A stretch of DNA of 64,000 bases, taken from NCBI GenBank assembly GCA_001917815.1, contig MNES01000081.1, forward strand, positions 1 through 64,000, written 5' to 3'. The DNA comes from Chloroflexi bacterium 13_1_40CM_65_17. GTDB lineage: Bacteria > Chloroflexota > Dormibacteria > Dormibacterales > Dormibacteraceae. How positions within the stretch are numbered: position 1 is the first letter of the stretch; the number at the start of each line of letters is the position of its first letter. Shown one piece after another: positions 10,020 to 19,520 of this stretch. The notes under the pieces are model-generated. The model made no database searches and had not been told where the DNA came from. It saw nothing but the letters and a program-made list of their open reading frames with translations. Position numbers and translations under genes: made by a program.

Positions 10020-11162
10020 TCAGAGACCGCCCGGGAACCGGCCGGCGCAAACGCCGGTGGCGACGAGAGGGGTCGACGAGGCAGTGACGGTGCACTGGCA
10101 CGGAGAATCGGATGGGAACGAGATGATGGCATCGGGGGCGAGGAGGTGGTCTTCATCGATCCACAGGCAGGCCGAGTGCCCGTCCAGCCTGGCGATGGGG
10201 CCCGGACCCAGATTGACCATCCGCGTGGCAGGCGGCGGCGCACCGATGCCAAGGCCGGTGGCATAGAAGATGCTCCGGCCTGACGGGGACATCCCGGACT
10301 GCAAGTCATCGGGCTGGGCCGGCGCCAATGTCATGAGCTTGCCCGTCCAGTCGTAGACCCTCGCCTGCAGGCCATTTGCGCTTACGCACGCAACGCCGGC
10401 GGGCGACGGCCAGTAGCTGAGGACGCAGCTCCCCTTGATCGTGGCCTTTCGGACGGCGGTCGCCGCGTCCGAGACGTGCCATTCCGCGGGGGTCACGCCG
10501 GCCGGCTCGAACGTGCAGATGGGAACCACCGCCAGCACCAGCATCCCATCGTGCCAGCCCATGGGCCAGAGCGTCGACCCTCCCTTTCCTTTCGGTGTGC
10601 TGGTCGTGAAGACGTCCGCGTGGTGACCCCCGCCGCGCAGGTCCTCGACATAGAGACGCAGATTGGCTGTGGTGGCAGGCGACAGATCCTCGACGAGCAC
10701 CGCGATGCGCTGGTCGTCGGGGCTGACGGAGAAGAAGCTGATCGTCGTCGGGCCACCGGGCACCGTGGTCACGTCAAGTGCGCCAGAGGGCGGCTGCACC
10801 ACGCGGATCTTGGTGTCGCCGTCGCGGAAATAGATCGAAGCGTTCGAGCTGCTCACAGGCGGGGCGAGGAGCGCGCCGTCATGCGCCGATGAGCAGTACT
10901 GAACCGAGGCATTCGCTAGCGCCACAGCGGCGGCGACGCTGGCATCCGGCCTGAACGCATAGAGGGTTCCGGCTGAGAGCAGCAGGCCGAAGTTCCCCGT
11001 CAGCGCAACCGGGCTCGGCGATGCGCCCGCGCTGAACGATGGCGAGACAGTGGCGCCGGCGGACGCAACCGCGCTGGGTCTGGCGGTCGGTGGCGACTGC
11101 TGGCCGCACGTGACCGCCAAGAAGACGCACAGCGCGATCAGGGCGCGGGATCGGATCTCCAC
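10020..11162 (-). CDS. Putative secreted/lipoprotein with beta-propeller-like sequence
   Basis: Not a family I recognise. The N-terminus is a short signal peptide (IALCVFLAVTC) with Cys19 followed by GQQ. This resembles a lipobox, although Ala-Val-Thr before Cys is imperfect. A Pro/Ser/Ala/Thr-rich linker (residues 22-52) follows. The remaining 320 residues have alternating beta-like segments with SPDDQRIAVL and SPSGRSIFYA, as in WD40/TolB-type propeller blades, and several Cys residues. An extracytoplasmic propeller is an inference. It lies between topA and rpsB on the same strand; its stop codon abuts the candidate rpsB promoter. Confidence 0.6.
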   Translation of the reverse strand: MEIRSRALIALCVFLAVTCGQQSPPTARPSAVASAGATVSPSFSAGASPSPVALTGNFGLLLSAGTLYAFRPDASVAAAVALANASVQYCSSAHDGALLAPPVSSSNASIYFRDGDTKIRVVQPPSGALDVTTVPGGPTTISFFSVSPDDQRIAVLVEDLSPATTANLRLYVEDLRGGGHHADVFTTSTPKGKGGSTLWPMGWHDGMLVLAVVPICTFEPAGVTPAEWHVSDAATAVRKATIKGSCVLSYWPSPAGVACVSANGLQARVYDWTGKLMTLAPAQPDDLQSGMSPSGRSIFYATGLGIGAPPPATRMVNLGPGPIARLDGHSACLWIDEDHLLAPDAIISFPSDSPCQCTVTASSTPLVATGVCAGRFPGGL

Positions 11163-11202
11163 GCGCTCACAACTCTAACCATTGATCGCAATGGGACCTC
11201 CA

Positions 11203-11253
11203 CACCCGGCCGGGCCCTACGGGCCGGGCCGACCTCCCCGCGAGCGGGGAGGT
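11203..11253 (+). repeat. Intergenic double-hairpin repeat, family A copy 2
   Basis: Hairpin 1 has ten-base arms (left arm ending GGGCCC, loop TAC, right arm GGGCCGGGCC) with one mismatch. Hairpin 2 is the constant ACCTCCCCGC-GA-GCGGGGAGGT (11232-11253), perfect over ten bases. On the plus strand it is followed by GACGCTTTTT. It sits just beyond the topA stop and could end topA transcription, but on the minus strand no T-run follows. Confidence 0.85.
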
Positions 11254-11261
11254 GACGCTTT

Positions 11262-13538
11262 TTAGACTTCGACCTTCTTGGCGCCCTTCGGCCCCGGGCA
11301 CTTCGGGTAGTCGGAGCACGACTTGAACGGCCCATACCTGCCCCGGCGCTCGACGAGCGGCTTGCCGCATACGGGGCATGGCTCGTCGAGCACCTTCGGG
11401 CCCTCGCGTGGCTTGCCATCCTTGCCGATGTTCGCGCGGTATTTGCACTCCGGGTAGCGCGAGCACGCCACGAACGGACCGAAGCGCCCGGTCCGCTCGA
11501 CGAGGAGTCCCTCCCCACACTGCGGGCACTTCTCCCCTGTGGGCTTGGCTTCGGCCTGGGAGGCATCGCGCTTGATGTACTTGCAGTCCGGATACCCGGA
11601 GCACCCGACGAACTCTCCATATCGGCCCGTTCTCTGCTGCAGCGGCTTCCCGCACACCGGGCAGGCTTCGTCGAGGAGCTTCGGCTCGGGAACCTCGCCA
11701 TTCGGCGTCATGGCGCGGCGGAACTTGCACTTCGGGTATCGCGAGCAGCCCATGAAAGGCCCAAACCGGCTCGCCTTCAGTACCAGGTGTCCCTCATGGC
11801 ACAACGGGCACACCTCATCCGTATCGGCAGGCATCGCCTTCTCGGCGGCGACGAGCATCTTCTGCAGCGGCCCGTAGAAGTCGCTGACCACCGGCACCCA
11901 TTCCTGGCTGCCCTGCTCGACCTGGTCCAGGCGCTTTTCGAGGGTGGCCGTGTAGTCGTCGTCGGAGATGACCTTGAAGTGGTCGACCATGATCGCGTTC
12001 ACCGCTTCGCCGATGCGGGTCGGGTGGAGGCGGCGTTCCTTGATCTCGACGTAACCGTGGTCTTTCGTGATCGTCTGGACGATCGGTGCATACGTCGAGG
12101 GCCGGCCGATTCCGCGCTGCTCCAGCTCCTTTATCAGCGTCGCCTCCGAGTACCGCGGCGGCGGCTGGCTGAAGTGCTGCTCGGGTTTGATGACGTGGAA
12201 GGTGAGGTCTTCGCCGGCGGCGAGCTCCGGCAGGTCGGTCTCGCCGTTCTCGTCGCGCTCCCACACCTTGTAGAAGCCGTCGAACGTGAGCACAGATCCC
12301 GTCGCCCTGAAGACGTAGTCCCCGCCCTCGATCTCGACCTGGGTCTGGTCGTACACGGCGGGCGCCATGCGACTGGCGGCGAATCGCCGCCAGATGAGGT
12401 CGTACAGCTTGAACTGGTCTGCGGTCAGGTGCTTGCGAATCGAATCCGGCGTGCGGCTGACGTCGGTCGGCCGGATGGCCTCGTGGGCATCCTGCGCGCC
12501 AGGGCTGGACTTCGCGGCTCTCGGGCCGCCTACGTATTTCTCGCCGAACCGATTCCTGACCAGGGCCTTCACCTTCGCCTCGGCCTCCGCCGAGATGCGC
12601 GTCGAGTCCGTGCGCATGTAGGTGATGAGCCCGGTCGGTCCCTCGTCGCCGAGCTCAACGCCCTCGTACAACTGCTGAGCGATACGCATGGTGTTGAACG
12701 GCCTGAAGCGCAGGCGGCTCGATGCGTCCTGCTGGAGGGTGGACGTTATGTACGGCAGATACGAGCTCTTGGTGCGGCGCTTCTTCTCCACGCCAATGAC
12801 CCGGTAGGTCGCGCCCTCCAGCGCTCGTACGATCGCATCGGCCTCGGCCTGGGTCTTGACCTCGAGCTTGGGCTCTGGGTCGGCGCTGCCCGCAACGTTT
12901 CGAGGACGGTTCAGGCGAGCCAGGAAACGGCGCTCGTCGGCAAGCTTGGAGAGCTCGACGTCAACCGTCCAGGACTCGACCGGTACGAATTTGCGGATCT
13001 CCTCCTCACGGTCGACCACGAGGCGAAGGGCGACCGACGAAACCCTTCCGGCCCCGATTCCCTTCTGGACCTTGCTCCACAGGAACGGGCTCAGGCGGAA
13101 GCCGACCAGGCGGTCGACCACGCGGCGTGCCTGCTGCGCGTTGACCAGTCGCATATCGATCTCGCGGGGTGATTCCAGTGCCTTGCGGACGGCCTCTGAC
13201 GTGATCTCGTGGAACTCGATGCGCTTAGGCGTGGTCAGCTTCAGCACCTCCGCCAGGTGCCAGGCGATCGCCTCCCCTTCCCTATCCGGGTCGGAGGCCA
13301 GGATCACGTTGCCTCGGTCCTTCTTGGTCGCGGAGGACAGCTCGTTGATCGTCTTGCGCCGGCTTTCGACCACTTCGTAGTGGGGCTTGAAGCCGTGCTC
13401 GACCTCAACCCCCATCTCCTTTCCGGGGAGGTCCCGGACGTGGCCCATCGAGGCGAGGACGTCGAAACGATCCCCCAGGAACCGCTTCAGAGTCCGCGCC
13501 TTGGCGGGCGACTCGACAATGATCAAACCCTCTGGCAC
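11262..13538 (-). CDS. topA: DNA topoisomerase I (type IA)
   Basis: Relaxes negative supercoils by transient single-strand cleavage. The Toprim domain opens with LIIVESPAKARTLKRFLG and contains DPDREGEAIAWHL. The catalytic Tyr is in ITYMRTDSTR near residue 310. The C-terminus has four tandem Cys4 zinc ribbons: CPLC...CKF, CPVC...CKY, CPQC...CKY, CPVC...CPG. The GTG at 13538 is preferred because AAAGGAG lies 5 bases upstream; an ATG at 13559 would add seven residues. Order with dprA and comM resembles the Firmicutes smf-topA arrangement. Confidence 0.98.
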   Translation of the reverse strand: MPEGLIIVESPAKARTLKRFLGDRFDVLASMGHVRDLPGKEMGVEVEHGFKPHYEVVESRRKTINELSSATKKDRGNVILASDPDREGEAIAWHLAEVLKLTTPKRIEFHEITSEAVRKALESPREIDMRLVNAQQARRVVDRLVGFRLSPFLWSKVQKGIGAGRVSSVALRLVVDREEEIRKFVPVESWTVDVELSKLADERRFLARLNRPRNVAGSADPEPKLEVKTQAEADAIVRALEGATYRVIGVEKKRRTKSSYLPYITSTLQQDASSRLRFRPFNTMRIAQQLYEGVELGDEGPTGLITYMRTDSTRISAEAEAKVKALVRNRFGEKYVGGPRAAKSSPGAQDAHEAIRPTDVSRTPDSIRKHLTADQFKLYDLIWRRFAASRMAPAVYDQTQVEIEGGDYVFRATGSVLTFDGFYKVWERDENGETDLPELAAGEDLTFHVIKPEQHFSQPPPRYSEATLIKELEQRGIGRPSTYAPIVQTITKDHGYVEIKERRLHPTRIGEAVNAIMVDHFKVISDDDYTATLEKRLDQVEQGSQEWVPVVSDFYGPLQKMLVAAEKAMPADTDEVCPLCHEGHLVLKASRFGPFMGCSRYPKCKFRRAMTPNGEVPEPKLLDEACPVCGKPLQQRTGRYGEFVGCSGYPDCKYIKRDASQAEAKPTGEKCPQCGEGLLVERTGRFGPFVACSRYPECKYRANIGKDGKPREGPKVLDEPCPVCGKPLVERRGRYGPFKSCSDYPKCPGPKGAKKVEV

Positions 13539-13622
13539 AGCATCTCCTTTATTCCCCATAAGCCGGTTTTCTTCCCCGGGCGGCCTCCCCGCCCCCCGGC
13601 CGGGCTTCTGAGGCGGGCAATC

Positions 13623-14501
13623 CTACGCCCGTTCTTTGCCGCGACGCAATGCCCTTACGTAACCCGTCCCGTGACGGCGCACAGCGCCGTCGAGCTCCAG
13701 CGAGGTCAGCCGGCCAAGCACCTCGGCCACCGGTAAATGAAGCTTTCGGGCCAGCTCCGCGGCGCTGACGGTGAGCACGTCGGAGAGGTGTACGAGCATC
13801 CCGTCGCGGCCCTCCGGGAGCTCAAAACCGAGCCTGGAAGGAGCGCCCAGAGGGTCGTCCAGGACCTCCCTGCCGACACCCAGCGCAGCGAGCACGTCGC
13901 GAGCGTTCTGGACCAGGCCCGCCCCATCCCGGATGAGGGCATGCGTGCCCACCGAAAGCGGCGAGAAGATGCTCCCCGGCACCGCCATTACCTCTTTATG
14001 TAGGTCGAGCGCGGCCTCGGCCGTGATGAGCGCGCCCGAGCCCTGCACCGCCTCCACGACCACCACCGCGTCTGAGAGCGCAGCCATGGTCTGGTTGCGA
14101 GCCGGGAAGTTGTGACGCCGCGGAGCGGTCCCGTCCGCGAACTGGCTCACCAGCGCGCCGCCCGCGGCGAGGATTTCTTCCGCCAGTTGGAAATGCGCCG
14201 CCGGATAGACGATGTCCACGCCCGTGCCCATGACCGCGATCGTGACGCCACCTCCCACCAATGCGCCGCGATGCGCCGCGGCATCGCAGCCCAGCGCCAG
14301 ACCGCTGACGACGATGACGCCGGCTCGCGCAAGGTCGGCGGCCAGCTGCTCGGCGACCGCCTCGCCGTAAGGCGATGGTCGGCGCGATCCGACAATCGCC
14401 ACCCGCGGGCCATCCGGCGGCGGCCACCTACCTCGCGTGTGCAGGCGGGCGGGATCAGGCCGCCGGGCGCGCGCAGGGCGCACCTCAGGCTGCGACGTCA
14501 T
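13623..14501 (-). CDS. dprA: DNA-processing protein DprA/Smf
   Basis: Loads RecA onto incoming single-stranded DNA during natural transformation. The Rossmann-like core is clear: VAIVGSRRPSPYG, VVSGLALGCDAAAHRGAL, MGTGVDIVYP, FPARNQTMAALSDAVVVVEA, GSGALITAEAAL. A C-terminal winged-helix DprA domain follows (residues 225-285). The N-terminal SAM-like region is missing or very short, so at 292 aa it is a compact version. It overlaps comM by 17 bases. The two competence-associated genes next to topA suggest but do not prove DNA uptake. Confidence 0.95.
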   Translation of the reverse strand: MTSQPEVRPARARRPDPARLHTRGRWPPPDGPRVAIVGSRRPSPYGEAVAEQLAADLARAGVIVVSGLALGCDAAAHRGALVGGGVTIAVMGTGVDIVYPAAHFQLAEEILAAGGALVSQFADGTAPRRHNFPARNQTMAALSDAVVVVEAVQGSGALITAEAALDLHKEVMAVPGSIFSPLSVGTHALIRDGAGLVQNARDVLAALGVGREVLDDPLGAPSRLGFELPEGRDGMLVHLSDVLTVSAAELARKLHLPVAEVLGRLTSLELDGAVRRHGTGYVRALRRGKERA

Positions 14502-15996
14502 TCAGTCGGTAGCCCAGTGCTTCGAAGACATGGCTGTCATCGATCAGCTCCTCGGCCTCCATGTCGGCGGCGGTCCGCGCCACGCGCCACGCACGGTGGA
14601 AGCCGCGCGCCGTCAAGCCCTTCTGCTCCGCCCAGCGTTCGAGCGTTCGCCTCGACCCGGGCTGCAGGGGCGCACTGTGTCGTAGCCGGCTCCCCTTGAG
14701 CTGGGCGTTCAGGCAACCCTGCCTTTCGAGCTGGCGCGCCCTCGCCGCGAGGACCCGCTCCCGCACGGCGGCCGAGGCCTCGCCTACCGGTTCAGAGGCA
14801 AGCTCCGCCAGCGGCACCCGGCGGACACCCACCTGGAGGTCGATGCGATCCAGCAGTGGGCCGGACAGGCGGCGTTGGTAGGAGTCGATTACGGCGGGCG
14901 TGCAGCGGCATGCGCGAACCGGGTCGCCCGACCACCCACATGGACACGGATTGGTGGCCGCGACGAGGGTGAAGCGAGCCGGGTACGTGACTGAGCCGCC
15001 GGACCTGGTGATCGTGACCCTACCCGACTCGAGCGGTTGCCGAAGCGCTTGCAGCGCGTTGGCCTGAAACTCGGCGAGCTCGTCCAGAAAGAGAACTCCG
15101 TGGTGCGCTCTCGAAATTTCGCCGGGCAGCGCGAAGCCAGACCCGCCGCCGATCAGGCCGGCCATCGAGACGCCGTGATGCGGAGCGCGGAAGGGCCTCG
15201 TCCAGTCAAGCGGACGGCCGGGGACGAGGTCCCCGAGCAGACTCCTGAGCTGCGCCACCTCAAACGCTTCACCCGGCTCAAGGGGCGGCAGGATCCCCGG
15301 CAAGCAGCGGGCCAGCATCGTCTTGCCCGCACCGGGCGGGCCGCTCAACAAGATGTGGTGCCCGCCCGCGGCGGCGACCTCGATCGCCCGGCGCGCCTCC
15401 TCCTGTCCGTGGACCTCGGCGAGGTCGTGCTCCAGGACATCGGACGCCGAGTCAGCGGTCGCCACAGTGAAGGGCTGCGGCACGATCGTGGTGTGGCCCA
15501 GGACATGAGCCACGACCTCAGCCAGGTGAATGCAAGGGATGACCTCGATGCCCTCCACCAGCGCCGCTTCGCTCGCATCGGTCGCCGGCACGAATACGGA
15601 TCGGAACCCGGCCTTCTTCAGACCTCGGACTGCAACGAGAACGCCGTCGACATGCCGGACAGCTCCGTCGAGCGCGAGCTCGCCAAGGAAAGCGCTGTGT
15701 TCGGGCGCTCGCCCGCCGATCTCCGCGAGCGCGATCGCGACCGCGATCGCCAGGTCGAGAGCACTGCCTTCCTTGCGCATCTCGGCCGGAGCAAGGTTCA
15801 CGGTGAGTCGCCTGCGCGGAAAATCCAGTCCGCTGTTCTTGATCGCCGAACGGACGCGCTCACGCGCCTCCTTTACAGAGGTTGCTGCGAGACCGACCAG
15901 TGAGAACTTCGCTTCGCCGTTGGCGCTATCGGCCTGCACCTCGACACGGCGTGCTTCGAGACCGGCGAGCACGCAGGAGTCGACGGCGGCGAGCAC
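14485..15996 (-). CDS. comM: ComM/YifB-family AAA+ ATPase (Mg-chelatase-like)
   Basis: ComM is a hexameric helicase promoting branch migration in natural transformation. The N-terminal Lon-like domain has FSLVGLAATSVKEARERV and VNLAPAEMRKEGSALDL. The AAA+ core has Walker A GPPGAGKTMLA and Walker B LFLDELAEF. The sensor region VAATNPCPCGW and C-terminal Mg-chelatase domain (GPLLDRIDLQVGV) follow. 503 aa is normal for the family. It is directly upstream of dprA with overlap. Confidence 0.95.
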   Translation of the reverse strand: MLAAVDSCVLAGLEARRVEVQADSANGEAKFSLVGLAATSVKEARERVRSAIKNSGLDFPRRRLTVNLAPAEMRKEGSALDLAIAVAIALAEIGGRAPEHSAFLGELALDGAVRHVDGVLVAVRGLKKAGFRSVFVPATDASEAALVEGIEVIPCIHLAEVVAHVLGHTTIVPQPFTVATADSASDVLEHDLAEVHGQEEARRAIEVAAAGGHHILLSGPPGAGKTMLARCLPGILPPLEPGEAFEVAQLRSLLGDLVPGRPLDWTRPFRAPHHGVSMAGLIGGGSGFALPGEISRAHHGVLFLDELAEFQANALQALRQPLESGRVTITRSGGSVTYPARFTLVAATNPCPCGWSGDPVRACRCTPAVIDSYQRRLSGPLLDRIDLQVGVRRVPLAELASEPVGEASAAVRERVLAARARQLERQGCLNAQLKGSRLRHSAPLQPGSRRTLERWAEQKGLTARGFHRAWRVARTAADMEAEELIDDSHVFEALGYRLNDVAA

Positions 15997-16054
15997 GCGG
16001 CAGACGGTAGGCGGCGGTTGCTGCCTTCGAAACCCAGCCTGTTAAGCGCGACCC

Positions 16055-16109
16055 CCCACCCGGCGGGCCCGCTTCGCGGGCGCGCCGACCTCCCCGCGAG
16101 CGGGGAGGT
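16055..16109 (+). repeat. Intergenic double-hairpin repeat, family A copy 3
   Basis: Hairpin 1 has eleven-base arms at 16062-16072 and 16076-16086 around loop TTC, with one mismatch. Hairpin 2 is the constant ACCTCCCCGC-GA-GCGGGGAGGT (16088-16109), perfect. It is preceded by CCCCCCACCC. It lies in the 122-base gap between the metallo-beta-lactamase gene and comM. Confidence 0.85.
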
Positions 16110-16118
16110 GACTTACCG

Positions 16119-16955
16119 CTAGGTCAGGCGAGGTTCGGGGCGCCAGCGGCCGTCTTCCTCGAGATACCCCGCCGGCTGATCGGGCTCGTGGCTCAACACG
16201 AGCAGCCATCGATGCTTTTGCGCCTCGTCAAGCAGCCTCGCTTTCTGCTCCAGCACGCGTAGCGGCTCGATGTCGGCCGACATCGTCCACGGGACGCGGA
16301 GATGCGGCGTCTGGCAGACGAGGTCGCCGGTCACCGCGCATGCGAGCTCGCCCGACCGCAGCACAAGCACCTGGCTGCCGGGCGTGTGCCCGCCGACATG
16401 ACGGATGTGGACGCCAGGCATCACCTCACCATCACCGTCCAGGAACTCCACGAGGTTGTTTCCGTCCGCCAGCGGAGTGAAGTCGTCCGTCAGGTACGCG
16501 GACTGGCTGCGCATGTCCGGACTCAGAGCGAAGTCCCACTCACTCCGCTGAATGAAATGGCGCGCCTTTGGAAACGTCAGCTCGAGGCAACCGTCGTCCC
16601 ACCGCGTGAGGCCGCCGGCGTGATCCCAATGCAGGTGGGTAGTAATCACCGCATCGACCTCATCCGGTCTAATGCCGAGCCGGCGCAGTGAGTGGAGCAG
16701 TCCTTCGGGCTCGCGCAGCACGACCTGCAGCGCGCGCTTCTCGCTCAGCTTGGTGCCAATGCCCGTCTCGCAGATGATGACCCGTCCATTGATCCGCGCG
16801 ATCAGAGCGACGCAGGCCATGTCGATCATGTTCTGTCCATCGGCGGGCTTCTGCTTTTCCCAGAGCACTTTGGGAACGACCCCGAACATCAATCCACCAT
16901 CGGCCTTCCATCTCCCCGCGATGAGCAGGTGCAACTCCAGGTCTCCCAGCCTCAT
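16119..16955 (-). CDS. MBL-fold metallo-hydrolase
   Basis: Hydrolase of the metallo-beta-lactamase superfamily. The dinuclear metal motif HLHWDHAGG is at residues 107-115. Later ligands are His in VGGHTPGS, Asp in VTGDLV, and a terminal LSHEPD. The architecture matches the lactonase/quorum-quenching-like and related branch, with an N-terminal beta hairpin and no second domain, but the substrate cannot be inferred. It is transcribed divergently from an ABC ATPase gene with 22 bases between the start codons, so regulatory sequences must overlap. Confidence 0.88.
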   Translation of the reverse strand: MRLGDLELHLLIAGRWKADGGLMFGVVPKVLWEKQKPADGQNMIDMACVALIARINGRVIICETGIGTKLSEKRALQVVLREPEGLLHSLRRLGIRPDEVDAVITTHLHWDHAGGLTRWDDGCLELTFPKARHFIQRSEWDFALSPDMRSQSAYLTDDFTPLADGNNLVEFLDGDGEVMPGVHIRHVGGHTPGSQVLVLRSGELACAVTGDLVCQTPHLRVPWTMSADIEPLRVLEQKARLLDEAQKHRWLLVLSHEPDQPAGYLEEDGRWRPEPRLT

Positions 16956-16977
16956 GGCTCACTAATATGCAGCGGCA

Positions 16978-17898
16978 ATGGCCGTAGCGGCGATCGGGAC
17001 TTCAAAGCTGTCCAAGGACTACGGCATGGGTCGCGGCCTCTTCGAGCTCGACCTTCGGGTCGAGCAGCAAGAGGTTTTCGGCTTTCTCGGGCCGAACGGC
17101 GCGGGCAAGACCACCATGATCCGCTGCTTGATGGGGCTCATCCGGCCGACCGCCGGCTCCGCCCAGGTCTTCGGTCTCGACTGCCTGCACGACTACGTGG
17201 CTGTGAAGCGAAGGGTCGGTTATGTCCCCGGCGACATGCCGCAGTTCGGCAGCCTTCGCGGCTCTGAGGTGGTGGCGCATCTAGGCGCCATGCGCGGTGG
17301 CGCCGACCTCAAGGTCGTGCGCAACCTCGCGGAGAGATTCAGCCTCGACCTCAGCCGTCGCTACCGCGAATACTCCAGCGGCAACAAACAGAAGCTCGGC
17401 ATCGTTCTCGCCTTCATGCATCGGCCCCCGCTGTTGATCCTCGACGAGCCGACCAGCGGCCTGGATCCGCTGAATCAGCAAGAGTTCTACAAGCTGCTGA
17501 AGGAAGCCCGAGACGGCGGGGCAACGATCTTCCTCTCATCACATATCCTCTCCGAGGTCGAGCACGCGTGTGACCGCGTCGGGATCATCCGCTCGGGCCG
17601 GCTGGTGAGGATCGCAGACCTCGACGAGCTGCACAGCATTCGCTTCCATCACGTCGAGCTGGAGTTTGCTCCCGGCGCCAAGGTGCCCATCGCCGCGATC
17701 CGCTCCGCGGCCGGTGTCGAAGAGGTTGTGGTCGATGGCCACATCGTGAGGTGCACGGTGAGAGGCACCTTCGAGCCGCTCCTCGACGCCATCCGCGGAG
17801 CGACCGTGACCAACCTGGTCAGCCACGAGCCAAGCCTCGAAGAGCTGTTCCTGGAGTACTACCAAGAGAGCGCGTCAACGAAAGCCCTGACCAATTGA
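16978..17898 (+). CDS. ABC transporter ATP-binding protein (exporter 1)
   Basis: ATPase of an ABC-2 type exporter. Walker A is GPNGAGKTT (residues 38-46), the signature region is [11 protein letters not shown], Walker B is [13 protein letters not shown], and the switch His is in [12 protein letters not shown] 70-residue C-terminal DUF4162-like domain follows. Its TGA shares one base with the ATG of the permease gene (TGATG), so the two form one transporter. It opens a plus-strand block inside the minus-strand backbone. Confidence 0.95.
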   Translation: MAVAAIGTSKLSKDYGMGRGLFELDLRVEQQEVFGFLGPNGAGKTTMIRCLMGLIRPTAGSAQVFGLDCLHDYVAVKRRVGYVPGDMPQFGSLRGSEVVAHLGAMRGGADLKVVRNLAERFSLDLSRRYREYSSGNKQKLGIVLAFMHRPPLLILDEPTSGLDPLNQQEFYKLLKEARDGGATIFLSSHILSEVEHACDRVGIIRSGRLVRIADLDELHSIRFHHVELEFAPGAKVPIAAIRSAAGVEEVVVDGHIVRCTVRGTFEPLLDAIRGATVTNLVSHEPSLEELFLEYYQESASTKALTN

Positions 17899-19520
17899 TG
17901 GTCATGCTCCTGCTCGCGCTTCGACTGGGACGCTGGGGAATCGCGGGGTTCGGAGCGGTGGCCTTCCTGGTCACTCTGCTCCAATCGGCGGGCTTCTACC
18001 GGGTCGCAGGTCGCACCGAGGCCGAACGCCAGGCATTCGGCCGCTCGATGTCCATCCTCGCGGCTCAGTTCTCAGCAATCGTCCCGCCACCGGTTCGCCC
18101 TGACACGGTGGGTGGCTACGTGCAGTTCCGCGCGTTCGGGTCGCTCGCCATCGCGTTCGCGATTTGGGCTCTCGTCGCCGCGAGCGGCGCCATGCGCGGT
18201 GACGAGGAGCGAGGCATCGTGGAAGCCGTCCTCGCGGCAGGTCTCTCCAGGCCTCGGATGATCACCGCCCGTCTGGCAGGGTTCGCACTCGGCAGCCTTG
18301 TGGCCGCACTGGCCGCGACCGCCGGCCTGCTCGCCGGCGTGGCGAGCGGAGGCGAAACCTTCAGTGCGACGGCCGCGGTCGGCGCCGCGGTCGCGTTGGC
18401 GGCGCTGGGAGTTTGCTGCTACTCGCTCACCACGCTGCTCGTCCAGCTGACGAGCGCTCGCAGCGCAACAGTTTTCGCGGGCATCGTGCTGCTGGCGCTG
18501 TTTCTGATCAACAGCCTCAGCCGGACGTTCGACGGGCTCGCGCGCTGGCGCTGGCTGTCGCCATTCCACTACTACGAGCTGAGCTCGCCTCTTGTCCCCG
18601 GTGGAGGTCTCGACGCGCGCGCCACGTCGATTCTGATCACAATCGCGCTTGCGACCGCCGTTCCGGCCGCCCTCGCGTTCAGCTTTCGCGACATCGGTTC
18701 ACCGCTCTTTCGGTTCCCCGCTCGCGCGCGGCCCGCGAGCTTTGAGATGTCGAGGTCGCCGGTGTGGCGTGTACCGATCGTTCGCGACCTGTACGAACGT
18801 CGCATCAGCCTCCTGGTCTGGGCTGCCGGCCTCGCGGCGCTGAGCGCGGTCTTCGTCGTGCTGACCAAGACGATCGTCCAGCCGCTGCTTGCCATCCCCG
18901 CCCTGGCCGCGTACTTCGCTTTTTTTCTCAAAGGAGATGTCTACACCTCGTTCCTCGGGTACATCTGGTTCGGTTTTGCGCAACTGCTCATGGCGGGCTT
19001 TGCGATCACTCATGTCGCGCGCTGGAGCGCAGAGGATGCCGATGGACGCCTGGACCTCATCCTCAGCAGCCCGATCTCCCGGGTACGGGTGGTTGTCGAG
19101 CGGGTGATCGTGCTCATGCTCGGGGCGCTGCTGGTCGCCGGGGTGAGCGGCGTCGCAGTCGGGGTCGAGGCGCACTACCAGGCCATCGAGCTGGACGGGA
19201 GGCGCCTCGCCCAAGCCACTCTGCTGCTGGTGCCGTTCACGCTTGTGTTCGGAGCTGTCGGCGCCCTACTCGCTGGGTGGATCCCCCGCGCGGCAGTCGC
19301 CCTCCTGGGCGCGTTCGCCTTCGCGAGCTACTTGATCGTCCAGCTCGGACCGATTTTCAAATTACCGGAATGGGCGGAAGACCTATCCGCATTCAAGCTA
19401 TATGGCCAGCCGCTCACAGCCGGAGTGGACCAAACTGGTTTGGTCATCACGCTGGCCATAGTCGTGGGAGGGTTGGCCGCTTCGGCGATCGTGATGCAGG
19501 GAAGGGATATTGGTACCTGA
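17898..19520 (+). CDS. ABC transporter permease, two-module exporter (exporter 1)
   Basis: Integral membrane partner of the preceding ATPase. The 540 residues contain about twelve hydrophobic segments in two similar halves, split by a polar stretch near residues 280-310. This resembles the fused permeases often annotated as exporters of polyketide antibiotics. The ATG overlapping the ATPase stop is chosen; the longer in-frame extension inside the ATPase gene lacks hydrophobic sequence. The exported compound is unknown. Confidence 0.88.
   Translation: MVMLLLALRLGRWGIAGFGAVAFLVTLLQSAGFYRVAGRTEAERQAFGRSMSILAAQFSAIVPPPVRPDTVGGYVQFRAFGSLAIAFAIWALVAASGAMRGDEERGIVEAVLAAGLSRPRMITARLAGFALGSLVAALAATAGLLAGVASGGETFSATAAVGAAVALAALGVCCYSLTTLLVQLTSARSATVFAGIVLLALFLINSLSRTFDGLARWRWLSPFHYYELSSPLVPGGGLDARATSILITIALATAVPAALAFSFRDIGSPLFRFPARARPASFEMSRSPVWRVPIVRDLYERRISLLVWAAGLAALSAVFVVLTKTIVQPLLAIPALAAYFAFFLKGDVYTSFLGYIWFGFAQLLMAGFAITHVARWSAEDADGRLDLILSSPISRVRVVVERVIVLMLGALLVAGVSGVAVGVEAHYQAIELDGRRLAQATLLLVPFTLVFGAVGALLAGWIPRAAVALLGAFAFASYLIVQLGPIFKLPEWAEDLSAFKLYGQPLTAGVDQTGLVITLAIVVGGLAASAIVMQGRDIGT

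Noticed and set aside
11787-13172. Long plus-strand open frame of 461 codons antisense to topA
   Set aside because: It mirrors the topA reading frame in GC-rich DNA, is rich in Arg/Leu/Val with no motif, and the minus-strand topA is unambiguous.
13560-13622. Possible further copy of family A between topA and dprA
   Set aside because: GGCCTCCCCGCC is present but the complementary GCGGGGAGG arm is not, so it does not fold like the other copies.
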